Position numbers and translations under genes: made by a program. From contig JAFMDF010000017.1 of assembly GCA_017857395.1 (NCBI GenBank), positions 1 through 59,758 on the forward strand: 59,758 bases of DNA. Reading direction: 5' to 3'. Positions 9,056 through 18,834 of this stretch are shown here, piece after piece (positions within the stretch are counted from its first letter, which is position 1; the number at the start of each line of letters is the position of its first letter). Source of the stretch: Bacteroidota bacterium. Lineage in GTDB: Bacteria > Bacteroidota > Bacteroidia > Chitinophagales > Saprospiraceae. The notes below the pieces were generated by a model. The model ran no database searches and was not told the DNA's origin. It worked only from the letters and a program-made list of their open reading frames with translations.

Positions 9056-10714
9056 TTAATAAACCACCACTTTCCCAATAGCCCCACTTTCAGACCTAAG
9101 AAAATACAATCCACTAGATAATTCACTCACATCAACGATCGTTTGATTGCCTGCTAACTGTATTTCTTTTAAAATTCGGCCCGTTAAGTCCATTAAAAAT
9201 AAACGCTCTACTTCTCCCGTTGCTTGCTCTATTATTAAGCTATGGTTAACAGGATTAGGATAAATAGTAATAGCTAAATCTGCTAAAGTAACGTCTTCTA
9301 TCCCCACACTAAGGCTACAAAATTCCGTATTAGGGGCTAATTCTAAATAACCTTGGCTAGATAAGTCTCGATCCGCAAAAGCTGCGTAATCCAAAGGATA
9401 GCGTTTCAAACGAAAGGTAATGTTTTGATTTAAGCTTAGCTCTTCTCCTTGTGCTATAGGTGCACCGCCCCGTAATGGAATTTTATATTCCCAAACAATT
9501 TCTTTAGTCGCTGGATTTATTTCAAAAGCAGTTCCAGCACGGCCAGACAAAATTAACATATTTTTATTGGGCAATAACTGCGCACTACTTAGTCCTGATG
9601 AAAAAATGCTAAACGTATCTGGATGTGTCAACGTTAAAGCAAAATCATTCGGTAAAAAACTTAAATCTTCTTTGGTTTCATATTGCCCCGTTGCTTCATT
9701 ATAATTCGGTTGGATGACATTTACCGTGGAATAGTTCGCTCCTACTCTGTTATTAAAAATTAGAACGTCATTAAAATAAGGAGCATCTTCCGTTAAAAAA
9801 TCATCGACCCATTGCGCATCATGGGCAAAAAATACTTGTTGTGATCCCGCTTTCTGATAAGCCGCAGGATTCCCCCAACGGAATAATAAATCACCACCTT
9901 TTCCACCTTTTCCACCTGTATGTCCTTTGGCTTCTTCGGTTGTGGTGCTATGATCAATAATCCATACTTCATCAAAATGAGGCACCGATAATAAAATTTG
10001 GTCTAGTCCTTCATGATAATCTATGGAATTACTATGCAACCAATCAGGATGCCCATCTTGATTATCAAAATTTAAATCAATCAATTCTGGATGCTCGTTA
10101 ACAACACCAAAGTTATTTTTAGCAGCATCAAAATCTTGAATTAGATGATCCCAAGCATGCCATTCCCAGACGATGCTATCTAAACTTGGATTGTATTCTA
10201 AAACATAGTCTGGCCAAACCTTTTGCTGGCTCATTTTTTCTGGATCTCTACCTGCTTGTAAACTCTCTTCAAAAGTCTTTAACTCCCACGCAATCATTAA
10301 CACATTCCCATTCGGCATTGGAGCTATATCATGGTGTAAACGATCAAACTCATCTTTTAAACGAAAAGACCATTTGACATTTCCATACCAATCTAATAAT
10401 TCTACTAATTCGCCGCCACCGCCTGCCCATATTGAATCCATTGTGGGGTTAAAAAAGCGGCTACATTTTAATAAATCTCCATTTTCTAGTAAATAGGCCA
10501 TATTACCAGGTCGGAAATCACTGTCTCCTACCCAATCATGCACGACTTCCCCACAATTATCGACTAAATAAACGGTGTTCGTATTATGGGGAAAAAATAG
10601 ATTATATCCTTCGGAAGTCTTTGCGTTATCAATAGCTAGAACACCTACTGTGTTTTGAGCAACCGCCAAAATAGATAGGAGAAGTAGGTAGCTTAAGCTG
10701 ATGTAAGTTTTCAT
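9056..10714 (-). CDS. Arylsulfotransferase-like (ASST) propeller protein with T9SS sorting domain
   Basis: 552 residues with signal peptide (ends LAVAQ). Repeated blade motifs match bacterial ASST-type proteins: CGEVVHDWVG, LHHDIAPMPNGNVLMIAWE, SIVWEWHAWDHLI, DWLHSNSIDYHEG, LLFRWGNP, IVWEYKIPLRGG. In true ASST two or more His residues are catalytic; His residues at VHDW, HHDI and LHSN are candidates, but which act is not provable here. The C-terminal 80 residues are a T9SS sorting domain (IYPNPVNHSLIIE ... SGLYFLRSESG). The product is therefore a secreted or surface propeller. Sulfate-group transfer is possible, but many homologues have no shown activity. It lies downstream of the intact SusCD set on the same strand but 472 bp away, so cotranscription is doubtful. 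Confidence 0.82.
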   Translation of the reverse strand: MKTYISLSYLLLLSILAVAQNTVGVLAIDNAKTSEGYNLFFPHNTNTVYLVDNCGEVVHDWVGDSDFRPGNMAYLLENGDLLKCSRFFNPTMDSIWAGGGGELVELLDWYGNVKWSFRLKDEFDRLHHDIAPMPNGNVLMIAWELKTFEESLQAGRDPEKMSQQKVWPDYVLEYNPSLDSIVWEWHAWDHLIQDFDAAKNNFGVVNEHPELIDLNFDNQDGHPDWLHSNSIDYHEGLDQILLSVPHFDEVWIIDHSTTTEEAKGHTGGKGGKGGDLLFRWGNPAAYQKAGSQQVFFAHDAQWVDDFLTEDAPYFNDVLIFNNRVGANYSTVNVIQPNYNEATGQYETKEDLSFLPNDFALTLTHPDTFSIFSSGLSSAQLLPNKNMLILSGRAGTAFEINPATKEIVWEYKIPLRGGAPIAQGEELSLNQNITFRLKRYPLDYAAFADRDLSSQGYLELAPNTEFCSLSVGIEDVTLADLAITIYPNPVNHSLIIEQATGEVERLFLMDLTGRILKEIQLAGNQTIVDVSELSSGLYFLRSESGAIGKVVVY

Positions 10715-11186
10715 AATAAACTTATGCTATAGAGGGCTAAATTTAGTATTATCGAAAATTACTCCCTAACCCTCTTTAAAGGGAGTAGATATTCCTATTA
10801 AATGGTGATTAATTATTAATCCTAGAATATTCTATGAACAGGATAAAAACCGAAAAAAGGTGATATTGAAGGCATAAATCTTAAATCCATCTAAATAAAA
10901 ACGAGACAGATTTATGATTGATGATATATGATTTCAGATTTATGATTGGGGTCACCTATCAACCTAATTTTGGTTATTAAACCGTCTGCTGTATATATGG
11001 CAAAAGTACTAAAGTTCTATTAAATTTAGATAATAGCCTGCCTAAGTGTTCGCTTGACTACAAACAAAAATAGCCATGAGTTATTAAACTCACGGCTATT
11101 ATTTATTTAAAAGTTACTGAATGCTATCTTATTATATTGTTACCTAAAATAACAATCCAACAATTTAACAATCAAGCAATCTTTAT
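10715..11186. other. Intergenic region with repeats and hairpins
   Basis: 472 bp. Contains a short stem (TACTCCCT ... AGGGAGTA near 10762-10789), an ATTTATGATT-type low-complexity block near 10905-10945 that recurs at 38755-38835 and 45735-45925, the terminator at 11069-11100, and an AACAAT-rich stretch at 11149-11180 that is the complement of the octamer repeat at 14046. No credible ORF. Confidence 0.6.
11069..11100 (-). terminator. Terminator of the susC-susD-lipoprotein operon
   Basis: 14-bp arms (11069-11082 and 11087-11100) with one A/G mismatch that becomes a G-U pair on the minus-strand RNA, followed on that strand by TTTTTG. It is 86 bp past the lipoprotein stop. Confidence 0.75.
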
Positions 11187-12110
11187 TTACTTCAATTCTA
11201 ATGCTGGCCATCCTGCTGGATTGATCAACTCAGTAGTTGCTCCTTCACCATAGTCATTCAACCATGTGAAGTGCCAAGAGTTACCATCTACACTCATATC
11301 AGAATAAGTATAAATTTCGCCCCATTGAGAAGCACCTGTAACAGAAATCTTGTTACAAACGTCAACAATTCTTAAGTTACCTAATGGACGTCCTGCACCT
11401 GCTCCATAACATGGATCATACGCACCGAAAGAAAAGTCATCTACATCATAAGCTGTTTTACCATCTTTTGAAAAAGTAACCTCAGTAGAATAACCGTCCT
11501 CAGCTCCACACCAGATAGCTGTTGAGATAGCAGTATAAGTACCTTCTAAAGCAGAAGGACAAATAGCTGTAAGGTTAAAGTTAAAGTGACCACGGAAAGC
11601 AGCACCGTTTACAGAAGCAGAAGAGTTAGATGCCATAAAAGACTGTCCACTTGTAGTGGTTACTCTACCTACAAATCTGAAAATATCACCAGGTCCTATC
11701 TCCGTCAAGCCAAAAGCAGCCATCGCATCGTTAGCCGTAATAGTGATATTAGAGATTCCTTTATTACCATTTTCATTCGTTTCAAAACTTGATGCTGGCC
11801 AAGCTTTGTATTCTACTGGTCCTTGAGAAGCATCTCCATCAGATACATCCCCATCTTCGTAAGTTAATTGTAAAGAATACTCAGAAACCAAGTTTCCTGC
11901 TTCTAAATCAATAAACTCAATAGTATAAGAATAAGAAGAACCTGCGATATCAAATAAGTTGATATCTCTAACACCTTCAGAAATAAGCGCAGGATATGCT
12001 CCTTTTTCTGATGCGTCAAAAGTCGCAATTGGAGCTAAGTTATCATCCGCACAAGAAGTTGCTAGGATTAAAATAGCGCCAAAAAACAATAAAAATTTAT
12101 TTTTTAACAT
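11187..12110 (-). CDS. SusD-associated lipoprotein, copy 2
   Basis: 307-residue lipoprotein (signal ends LATSCAD, lipobox Cys near residue 20). Paralogue of the protein at 3378-4331: both carry LAPIATFDASEKGAY at the mature N-terminus, a LE.GNLVSEY.LQ.TYED block, SSASVNG.AFRG.FNF and a terminal INP.GW. Beta-rich, with at least four cysteines in the C-terminal half. It is the last gene of a minus-strand set SusC-SusD-lipoprotein, 178 bp after susD, and is followed by a good terminator. By position it should be a surface ligand-binding subunit. I do not recognise the family, and similarity to SusE/SusF is only in architecture. Confidence 0.78.
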   Translation of the reverse strand: MLKNKFLLFFGAILILATSCADDNLAPIATFDASEKGAYPALISEGVRDINLFDIAGSSYSYTIEFIDLEAGNLVSEYSLQLTYEDGDVSDGDASQGPVEYKAWPASSFETNENGNKGISNITITANDAMAAFGLTEIGPGDIFRFVGRVTTTSGQSFMASNSSASVNGAAFRGHFNFNLTAICPSALEGTYTAISTAIWCGAEDGYSTEVTFSKDGKTAYDVDDFSFGAYDPCYGAGAGRPLGNLRIVDVCNKISVTGASQWGEIYTYSDMSVDGNSWHFTWLNDYGEGATTELINPAGWPALELK

Positions 12111-12288
12111 AGTTGAACTATTATTTTATTTTGAAAGTAGTTGCTCGTCATTACCAGTCTGAAAACATAAAATAACGAGCAACTTTTTGACAAAAGTTTT
12201 TTTTAATAGGATATTCTAAAATTATTTAAATCATTTTTAAGTCAATAAAGACTTATACTTAACTTAAATAATTTCAATTGAATACAGC

Positions 12289-14007
12289 CTATTTAACATC
12301 AGCAGATCCATTATCCCAGAATACTAATTCTGTTAACTCTTTTTGAGTTGCATTACCATTTCTGTTGACGTTAACTGCTGGCAAGAATAAAGACCTTGGG
12401 AAATTTCCTCCCGCTGGCTCTAAAGTTGGCTGGATATTTAAAGGCATTCCTGTTCTTCTGTACATGTTATATGCCTCTAAACCGTTACCAAAAAGTGCCT
12501 TATAATATTCTGTCATTAAGATATTCAACTTACCAGTCGCATCTGCTGCATCGTAACGAGTTAAAACTTCCGCCACAAATTCATCAATCTCTTCAGCTGT
12601 TGGAACATATAAGTCACGCTTAGAGATCTCTACTTCTCTTACAGTCTCCGTAGCATTTAAATCAGCTGCTACTAAAGATTCCATGCTTTGGCACTTTGCC
12701 ATAGACTTACGGAATCCACTTTCTAATAATGCTCTAGCATCACCAGAAGCGCCAGCCGTTAAAACAGCTTCTGCTACCATGAAATCAACATAAGAAGACA
12801 ACATAATTGGGAAAAATCCTGCACCTTTACCACCAGTTGTACCAGCTTGTGAAGTGTTTTGGAAAGAATTTTCATCAAATTGTCCACCTGCTGGATATAA
12901 TCCTTTAGTTGATGCGATAAACCCATCTGGAGGCGTACCTTCACCATTACCATGATCTCTACCATAATAACCATCAGGGTAAGCGGTACAATAAGGTAAT
13001 CTATCGTCTATTAGATCAAAATGAGCTGGACGACCTTCTGGGTCTTCAGGTAAAGTAGAGAAGTGACAAGAATATACTGTTGGATCTTGATTATTAGAAT
13101 CATCTGTTTGACGGTAGTAGTAATATCTAAGTCTAGGATCTGCAATTGGATTGCCATCCTCATCCGCATAACCTGCTCTCATTAACCACATCATGTAGTT
13201 AGATTCGTAAGCTACCCCACCATCTTCATAATTATTATTATAATCTGGGTGACGAGAATTAGGATTATCTCTAGTAGAACCGAATTGAGCTACAAAATCT
13301 TCACTTGCATCATCGATATAATCTCCACCAGCAATAATTGCATTCACCGTTGCAGCAGCACCACTTGGATCAACTAATCTAGTTGTTACCGCAGCTCTTA
13401 ACTTTAAAGTATTTGCTAAAGTAATCCACTTTGCACCATCTCCACCGTAATAGAAATCATTAGTTGGACCAGCAGCATTTGTACCAGACATCTGTGCAAT
13501 TGCTTCATCTAATAAAGCAATAGCCGCAGCATATACTGATTCTCCGCTATCTGCTTTTGGGCTAATAACGTCTGTTCCTTGACCAGCTTCAGAGAATGGA
13601 ACATTATTTAAGTTATCCACTAAAGCCATTAAAGTATAAGCTTTAAAAATCTTTGCAGATCCAGAGTGAATATCTAAACCTCTTTCCTCTGTTAAAGTTA
13701 ATAAAGCCTCAACATCTGGAAATAAATTAGAATAAGCAGCAAACCATAATCCGTTAGTCGTATTAGGAGAAACGTCTGCCTCATAGGTAAAGTTACCCAT
13801 GTGATCCATTCTAGACAATTGTGCTCCCTTAAATTCTGCGTTCGCAAAAACGTTCGCAAAAGTTAATTGAATATTATTATAAAGGTCACTCACACTCGCT
13901 TTATCAGGCGTTACTTGATTTGGATCGTTTTGTAAATCCAACTCAGTATCACAGGCTACAAAACCTACGATTAAAGCAAGCAGAAATAATTTATTTATAA
14001 ATTTCAT
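12289..14007 (-). CDS. SusD/RagB-family outer-membrane lipoprotein
   Basis: 572 residues with lipoprotein signal (VGFVACDTELDLQ). N-terminal helices (DLYNNIQLTFANVF, AKIFKAYTLMALVDNL, KWITLANTLKLRAAVTTRLV) form the TPR-like scaffold of SusD proteins. The middle holds YMMWLMRAGYADEDGNPIADPR, and the C-terminal third NGLEAYNMYRRTG and VFWDNGSADVK. Length and the ADPRLRYYYYR block suit the SusD_2-like branch. It would sit as lid on the SusC channel, bind ligand outside the cell and pass it in. Directly downstream of susC on the same strand. The ligand is unknown: no glycoside hydrolase is nearby, so this may be for peptides or another nutrient rather than a polysaccharide. Confidence 0.93.
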   Translation of the reverse strand: MKFINKLFLLALIVGFVACDTELDLQNDPNQVTPDKASVSDLYNNIQLTFANVFANAEFKGAQLSRMDHMGNFTYEADVSPNTTNGLWFAAYSNLFPDVEALLTLTEERGLDIHSGSAKIFKAYTLMALVDNLNNVPFSEAGQGTDVISPKADSGESVYAAAIALLDEAIAQMSGTNAAGPTNDFYYGGDGAKWITLANTLKLRAAVTTRLVDPSGAAATVNAIIAGGDYIDDASEDFVAQFGSTRDNPNSRHPDYNNNYEDGGVAYESNYMMWLMRAGYADEDGNPIADPRLRYYYYRQTDDSNNQDPTVYSCHFSTLPEDPEGRPAHFDLIDDRLPYCTAYPDGYYGRDHGNGEGTPPDGFIASTKGLYPAGGQFDENSFQNTSQAGTTGGKGAGFFPIMLSSYVDFMVAEAVLTAGASGDARALLESGFRKSMAKCQSMESLVAADLNATETVREVEISKRDLYVPTAEEIDEFVAEVLTRYDAADATGKLNILMTEYYKALFGNGLEAYNMYRRTGMPLNIQPTLEPAGGNFPRSLFLPAVNVNRNGNATQKELTELVFWDNGSADVK

Positions 14008-14045
14008 ATTTATAATATTTCTGAATTAATAAATTAAAAAGATTT

Positions 14046-14083
14046 TTGTTAAATTGTTAAATTGTTAAATTGTTAAATTGTTA
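14046..14083. repeat. Octamer tandem repeat between susC and susD
   Basis: Four perfect TTGTTAAA units (14046-14077) and a partial fifth (TTGTTA). It lies in the 221-bp susC-susD intergenic region. Such an array can change length by slippage. Confidence 0.75.
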
Positions 14084-14228
14084 GGCAACATTATTTTAAA
14101 CCTATCATTTAAACAATAACTTTCGTACAATCTACAAATTCATAAAATTAAGCTTAGCTAGAAAATTAATTCAATGTAAGGAAATCCCTTATTACCTAAT
14201 AAATTTTCTAGCTTTCAACCTGTCCTTC

Positions 14229-17200
14229 TTAGAAAGTAGCATTTAAAGTAACACCAATTTTCTTAGCAGTAGGAGCCGTACGGAAATCAAATCCTCTAGC
14301 GTTACCTACACCAGTAGATAATACTTCAGGGTCATAATTGATACCTTCTGGGAAGTTAGGCGCTCTATACCATAAGTTCTGTCCAGAGAAAGTTAAACCA
14401 ATTCTTCCGAATGGTGTCTTCTCAACCAACTTATCAGGGAATACATAAGCTAAAGAAATTTCTCTTAAACGAATAGAAGTTGCATCAAATATACCTCCTT
14501 CATCTGCGAAGAAATAAGCTCTAAAGAATGAATCACCAGCATACGTTTGAATATCGTTTGGCGTACCATCAGCTTTTACACCTGGTAATACGATTGGTAC
14601 AAAACGGTCAAAATCTGTATCAACCGTATTTCCTCTACCCAATAATGCTTGTACAGTAGAAGAGAAGATGTCTCCACCTTTGATGTACTGGAATTGGAAA
14701 CCAAAAGATAAGCCTTTATAAGAAATATTATTAATCCAGTTAGCTGTGAAATCTGCATTAGGATCACCAATAACAGACAATCCAGCAGCAGCAGTATAGT
14801 TGCCTTGACCATCTACGATGTAGTTGCCATTTGCATCTTTATTAAATTCAGTCCCTTGCATGATACCATACTGCTGACCAACGATCGCATAGTTACCTAA
14901 ACCACCAGCTCCAGCTCCAGCAGCACCACCTCCGTTAAAGAAATCCGCAGAATTAGTAGCAATTTGAATTTGATCAATACCTTCAGCAATTTTCTGAATT
15001 TCAGATACGTTTCTTGTATAGTTCAAAGTAATATCCCAAGAAAAGTTTCTTCCTTTCAATGGTGTTAAGTTCAATCCTAATTCAACACCTTTATTACTTA
15101 ACTCTGCTGCGTTTACTGTTGTATTTGTAAATCCTGTAGCTGGGTCTAAACTTAAGTCGATGATTAAGTCAGAAGATTGTCTGTCATAAAGCGATAAATC
15201 AATACCTACTCTATTATTCAAGAACTTAGCTTCCACACCACCTTCTAATTCTTTGTGTAACTCAGGCTGTAAATTAGCATTACCTAATCTGTTAGATAAA
15301 GAGTTTGTATTTAATACACTACCACCAGCTGTTACGAAATTATTTGTCGATGTATTCAAAGTAGTTCGAGTTTGGTATGGTAATGGGTAACCCGCAGAAG
15401 TACCATATCCTAATCTCAACTTCAAGTAGTTAACTACATTACTATTTTGTAAACTAGGAATCGCATCTGTAGGTACAAAAGATACAGAAACAGATGGGTA
15501 GAATACAGATCTGTTATCTCTTTCTAAAGTAGATGTCCAATCATTACGTGCTTGAGCACTTAGATATAAGTAATTCTTATAGCCTAATGATGCTGTAGCG
15601 AACGCACCTAGTGTATTTCTATCATAAACACCAGAGAAACTGTTATGATTAACATAATTCTGATGTGTTAATAAGTCAAATACAAATTGGTTCGTACTGA
15701 ATGTACCGTTACCTGAGTTCTTTTCACTCTTAAGGTTTAAACCTACCAAACCATCTAAGTTCAAGTCATCGCTTAACTTAACATCGTAAATCAAATTTAA
15801 AATCTGATCGGTGATTCTGTTTTTTCTGTTAGAAGTAAACAATTCACCATCTGGTACCCGTGGTCCACCACGGTTGATGTGTCGTCTATTCGTTTGAGAA
15901 TATTGATCAACACCAATTCGGTATAAAGCAGTTAACCAAGGAGTAATTTCGTAGTCCGCTTGCATAGTAGAGAAGAAACGGTTTACATTTTCTGCTTGTC
16001 CACTATTGTTTAACGTCCATAATGGGTTCTGAATCGCACCACCTCTACGGTAATAGATATTAGAACCATCTAATGGGCTTTGGTAAGGTAAACCTAACAA
16101 ATCCATAGATCTTGGTGTAAATAATAAAGCAGCAAATAAACCATTACCATCACCACCTCTGGCAGCACCAGTTAAAGGCGCTAATTTCTCAGAGTCAGCA
16201 TAGTTGAATGAACCTCTGATTCTTAAACCATTCTGTAATTGAGTTTGTGCACCTAAACCAAAGTTGTGCTTTCTTAAGTAGTTAGATGGTCCACCACCTC
16301 TTTGCTCATCTAGATCAGGAATAAATCCTTCATCAGATAAATAAGAGTAAGTTGCACTCATAGAAGAATTAGCCCCTAATTTACTTTCTACAGAAAGAGA
16401 AGTTTGAGAAGTCAAACCTGTATCGAAGAAGTTTTCAACACTTTCCCAAGCTTGGTGAGGATATTCAGCACCGATGAATTCAGGAACATCGTCATTATAT
16501 TGCGGCTGATCTAACGGGTGCGTAATTAATACTTGCCCATTCTTTTCTCCTTTGTAATCAGCACCATAAGTAGAAGGCTTTAAATCAGCAAAAGCTGCAC
16601 CCCAGTTAGAGAAGAACCATCCGAAACCACCACCAAAACCATTACCATAAGTGTTTTGGTAATCAGGAACGTTAGAAATTTCTGTTTGTGCAATACTTTG
16701 CGTGAAAGATACTTCTACGCCTTTGTTGGCAGCTGCTCCACCTTGTCCGTTCTTTGTAGTAATTAAAACTACACCGTTACGACCCGCCTCACCGTATAAT
16801 ACAGTAGCAGAAAGACCTTTTAAGATAGAAATCTCCGCAATGGAGTTAGGATCCAAATCAAGGAAACGAGAAGATGCGGTTGCACCACCTGATCCAAATT
16901 GATCGGCATTTGTATCCGTATTAAATGGAATACCATCTACAACGAATAAAGGTTGGTTAGATCCTGTAATAGAAGAGTACCCACGAATAATTACGTTGGT
17001 ACCAGAACCAGCTAAACCTGAAGTTTGGGTAATATCTACACCTGTAGCTTTACCTCTTAAAATTCTTGCAACGTCACCTTCGGCTTTACCCTCAAGTTGG
17101 TCGTTTGAAATTGTGGAGACACCATATCCTAGTGCCTTCTTTTCTTTCTTGATACCAAGACCTGTTACAACAACTTCATTTAATTGAAGCCCCTCAGAAA

Positions 17201-17477
17201 GGGTAATGTCAATAACGTTAGAAGCACCAGTTATTACGTCTTGCGTAGCATAACCAGTGTAGCTGAATACTAAAGTCTGTTCGCCCGCAGGGACATCCAA
17301 ACTATAAGAACCATCAATGTCAGTAACTGTACCAGTTGTAGTTCCTTTAACTAGTACGGATGCACCAATTAAAGTCTCGCCTGTTTCGTCTGTTACTGTA
17401 CCTGTGACCGTACGTTGTGCCATGGTTATTCCAAGGCAAAACAATACCATCGATAAAACTAGTGAAAGTTTTTTCAT
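14229..17477 (-). CDS. SusC/RagA-family TonB-dependent outer-membrane transporter
   Basis: 1082 residues. Signal peptide ends TMAQ. Residues 22-105 are a carboxypeptidase-D-regulatory-like domain (TVTGTVTDETGETLIGASVLVKG). LNEVVVTGLG begins the plug with a TonB-box-like stretch, and the plug has IRGYSSITGSNQPLFVVDGIP and SAEISILKG-type signatures (here AEISILKGLSATVLYGEAG). The rest is a 22-stranded barrel ending in Phe. These complexes import oligomers with energy from TonB. First gene of the set susC-susD-lipoprotein. A TAnnTTTG element lies 35 bp upstream. No sigma/anti-sigma or hybrid two-component regulator is in the window. Confidence 0.95.
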   Translation of the reverse strand: MKKLSLVLSMVLFCLGITMAQRTVTGTVTDETGETLIGASVLVKGTTTGTVTDIDGSYSLDVPAGEQTLVFSYTGYATQDVITGASNVIDITLSEGLQLNEVVVTGLGIKKEKKALGYGVSTISNDQLEGKAEGDVARILRGKATGVDITQTSGLAGSGTNVIIRGYSSITGSNQPLFVVDGIPFNTDTNADQFGSGGATASSRFLDLDPNSIAEISILKGLSATVLYGEAGRNGVVLITTKNGQGGAAANKGVEVSFTQSIAQTEISNVPDYQNTYGNGFGGGFGWFFSNWGAAFADLKPSTYGADYKGEKNGQVLITHPLDQPQYNDDVPEFIGAEYPHQAWESVENFFDTGLTSQTSLSVESKLGANSSMSATYSYLSDEGFIPDLDEQRGGGPSNYLRKHNFGLGAQTQLQNGLRIRGSFNYADSEKLAPLTGAARGGDGNGLFAALLFTPRSMDLLGLPYQSPLDGSNIYYRRGGAIQNPLWTLNNSGQAENVNRFFSTMQADYEITPWLTALYRIGVDQYSQTNRRHINRGGPRVPDGELFTSNRKNRITDQILNLIYDVKLSDDLNLDGLVGLNLKSEKNSGNGTFSTNQFVFDLLTHQNYVNHNSFSGVYDRNTLGAFATASLGYKNYLYLSAQARNDWTSTLERDNRSVFYPSVSVSFVPTDAIPSLQNSNVVNYLKLRLGYGTSAGYPLPYQTRTTLNTSTNNFVTAGGSVLNTNSLSNRLGNANLQPELHKELEGGVEAKFLNNRVGIDLSLYDRQSSDLIIDLSLDPATGFTNTTVNAAELSNKGVELGLNLTPLKGRNFSWDITLNYTRNVSEIQKIAEGIDQIQIATNSADFFNGGGAAGAGAGGLGNYAIVGQQYGIMQGTEFNKDANGNYIVDGQGNYTAAAGLSVIGDPNADFTANWINNISYKGLSFGFQFQYIKGGDIFSSTVQALLGRGNTVDTDFDRFVPIVLPGVKADGTPNDIQTYAGDSFFRAYFFADEGGIFDATSIRLREISLAYVFPDKLVEKTPFGRIGLTFSGQNLWYRAPNFPEGINYDPEVLSTGVGNARGFDFRTAPTAKKIGVTLNATF

Positions 17478-17511
17478 ACGAATCCGATTTTTTTATGAAA
17501 AAATAAAGTCC

Positions 17512-17519
17512 CAAATTTA
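17512..17519 (-). promoter_or_regulatory. Bacteroidota -7 element upstream of susC
   Basis: On the minus strand the bases read TAAATTTG, matching TAnnTTTG, 34 bp before the susC ATG. A -33 TTTG at the usual spacing is not obvious. Confidence 0.45.
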
Positions 17520-17958
17520 GGAAAGTTAATTCGATTTTTTATAATCTGTAATTAACTTTTTCTTAACGCTGACATCTACCTTAACTCAATTTTATCTAAA
17601 AGTGCTGCCTCATCAAAAAAAAAGATAAAAAGCAACTTAATGACACATTTGAGAGTAGGCAGAATAATATTTCTATTAACGCTTTATAAAAAATATTATA
17701 TTTTAAATATTATATTTTTCGCCGATCTATTTTTCTTATTATTTTTTAAAAATATATAAAAAAAAGTTTATTTTTTTTTATAATCAGCAAAAAACAAAAC
17801 TACAAAAGTCATTTTTTTAAATAATTTTTTTTTTAATTATTTGCTAATTACTTACAAAATGAGATTACTTTCTTACTCCTAACAAATTAACTCCTTGATT
17901 TAATTAGGTTTTCTTAACGCTTATTTCTGTTAATACCTCCATTTTATTCCTTCCAAAG
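17520..17958. other. AT-rich intergenic region, no gene seen
   Basis: About 440 bp upstream of susC and downstream of pdxJ. It has long runs of A and T (17690-17850) and no ORF or repeat unit that I can support. It probably holds the upstream part of the susC promoter and the end of the pdxJ transcript. Confidence 0.5.
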
Positions 17959-18678
17959 TCATACATTTCGGCATTCTTTTAAGTACATTAATATAGTATG
18001 ATGTAAGCCATAATATAAAGCATCACTAATCAAAGCATGCCCAATAGATACTTCCGCTACATTTCCTACATTTTTTATAAAATAGTTAAGATTGGTCGTA
18101 TTTAAATCATGACCTGCATTAATGCCCAAACCTAATTGGTGGGCTAGTTTTCCACATCGAGCATAATCCGCCACTGCTTTTCTTTTTCCTTCGCTATAAT
18201 TATGTGCGTAAGGCCCTGTATAAAATTCAATCCTATCTGTTCCTACTGCTTTGGCTCCTTCTATCATTCGCTCATCTGGATTAATGAAGATAGATGTCCG
18301 AATTCCTGCTGCTCTTAATTTGGCTATTGTGTCCGTTAAAAAACCTTTATGTTTAATAGTGTCCCACCCAGCATCAGAAGTCAGTGCATCAGGCGCATCT
18401 GGAACCAAGGTACATTGATGCGGCTGGTTTTCCATCACCATTTTTAAAAACTTCGGAATTGGGTTTCCTTCAACATTCAATTCTGTTTTGACAATAGCTT
18501 TTAAAACTGGTACATCTGCATATCGAGCATGGCGCTCATCAGGCCGAGGGTGAATAGTAATACCATCTGCCCCAAATTTTTCACAATCTTTAGCAATTTG
18601 TACTAAATCAGGATAATTAGCACCTCTAGAATTTCTTATTAAAGCTATTTTATTAATATTTACGCTTAGTTTAGTCAT
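17959..18678 (-). CDS. pdxJ: Pyridoxine 5'-phosphate synthase
   Basis: 239 residues, the normal PdxJ length. It joins 1-deoxy-xylulose 5-phosphate with 3-amino-2-oxopropyl phosphate to make pyridoxine 5'-phosphate, the last ring-closing step of the DXP-dependent vitamin B6 route. Family signatures: LSVNINKIALIRNSRG, GADGITIHPRPDERHARYADV, CTLVPDAPDALTSDAGWD, RTSIFINPD, IEFYTGPYA, GINAGHDLN and VSIGHALISDALYYGL. The catalytic His/Glu positions appear intact. Cytoplasmic TIM barrel. Stands alone on the minus strand with its own promoter element 33-40 bp upstream. Confidence 0.97.
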   Translation of the reverse strand: MTKLSVNINKIALIRNSRGANYPDLVQIAKDCEKFGADGITIHPRPDERHARYADVPVLKAIVKTELNVEGNPIPKFLKMVMENQPHQCTLVPDAPDALTSDAGWDTIKHKGFLTDTIAKLRAAGIRTSIFINPDERMIEGAKAVGTDRIEFYTGPYAHNYSEGKRKAVADYARCGKLAHQLGLGINAGHDLNTTNLNYFIKNVGNVAEVSIGHALISDALYYGLHHTILMYLKECRNV

Positions 18679-18710
18679 TGACTTATAGGTTACGGATTAC
18701 TAATTTTTCG

Positions 18711-18718
18711 CAAATATA
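18711..18718 (-). promoter_or_regulatory. -7 promoter element of pdxJ
   Basis: Reads TATATTTG on the minus strand (TAnnTTTG), 32 bp before the pdxJ ATG. No clear -33 TTTG. Confidence 0.45.
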
Positions 18719-18834
18719 GACACATTTTATTAATCACCCTATCTTTTTAAATCTTGTTAATGCGACAATCTCGATAGCAATCGGGCGTCCTCCTGTAGAT
18801 TATTGCGCTATGTATGTTAAAATTTAATTAATAG

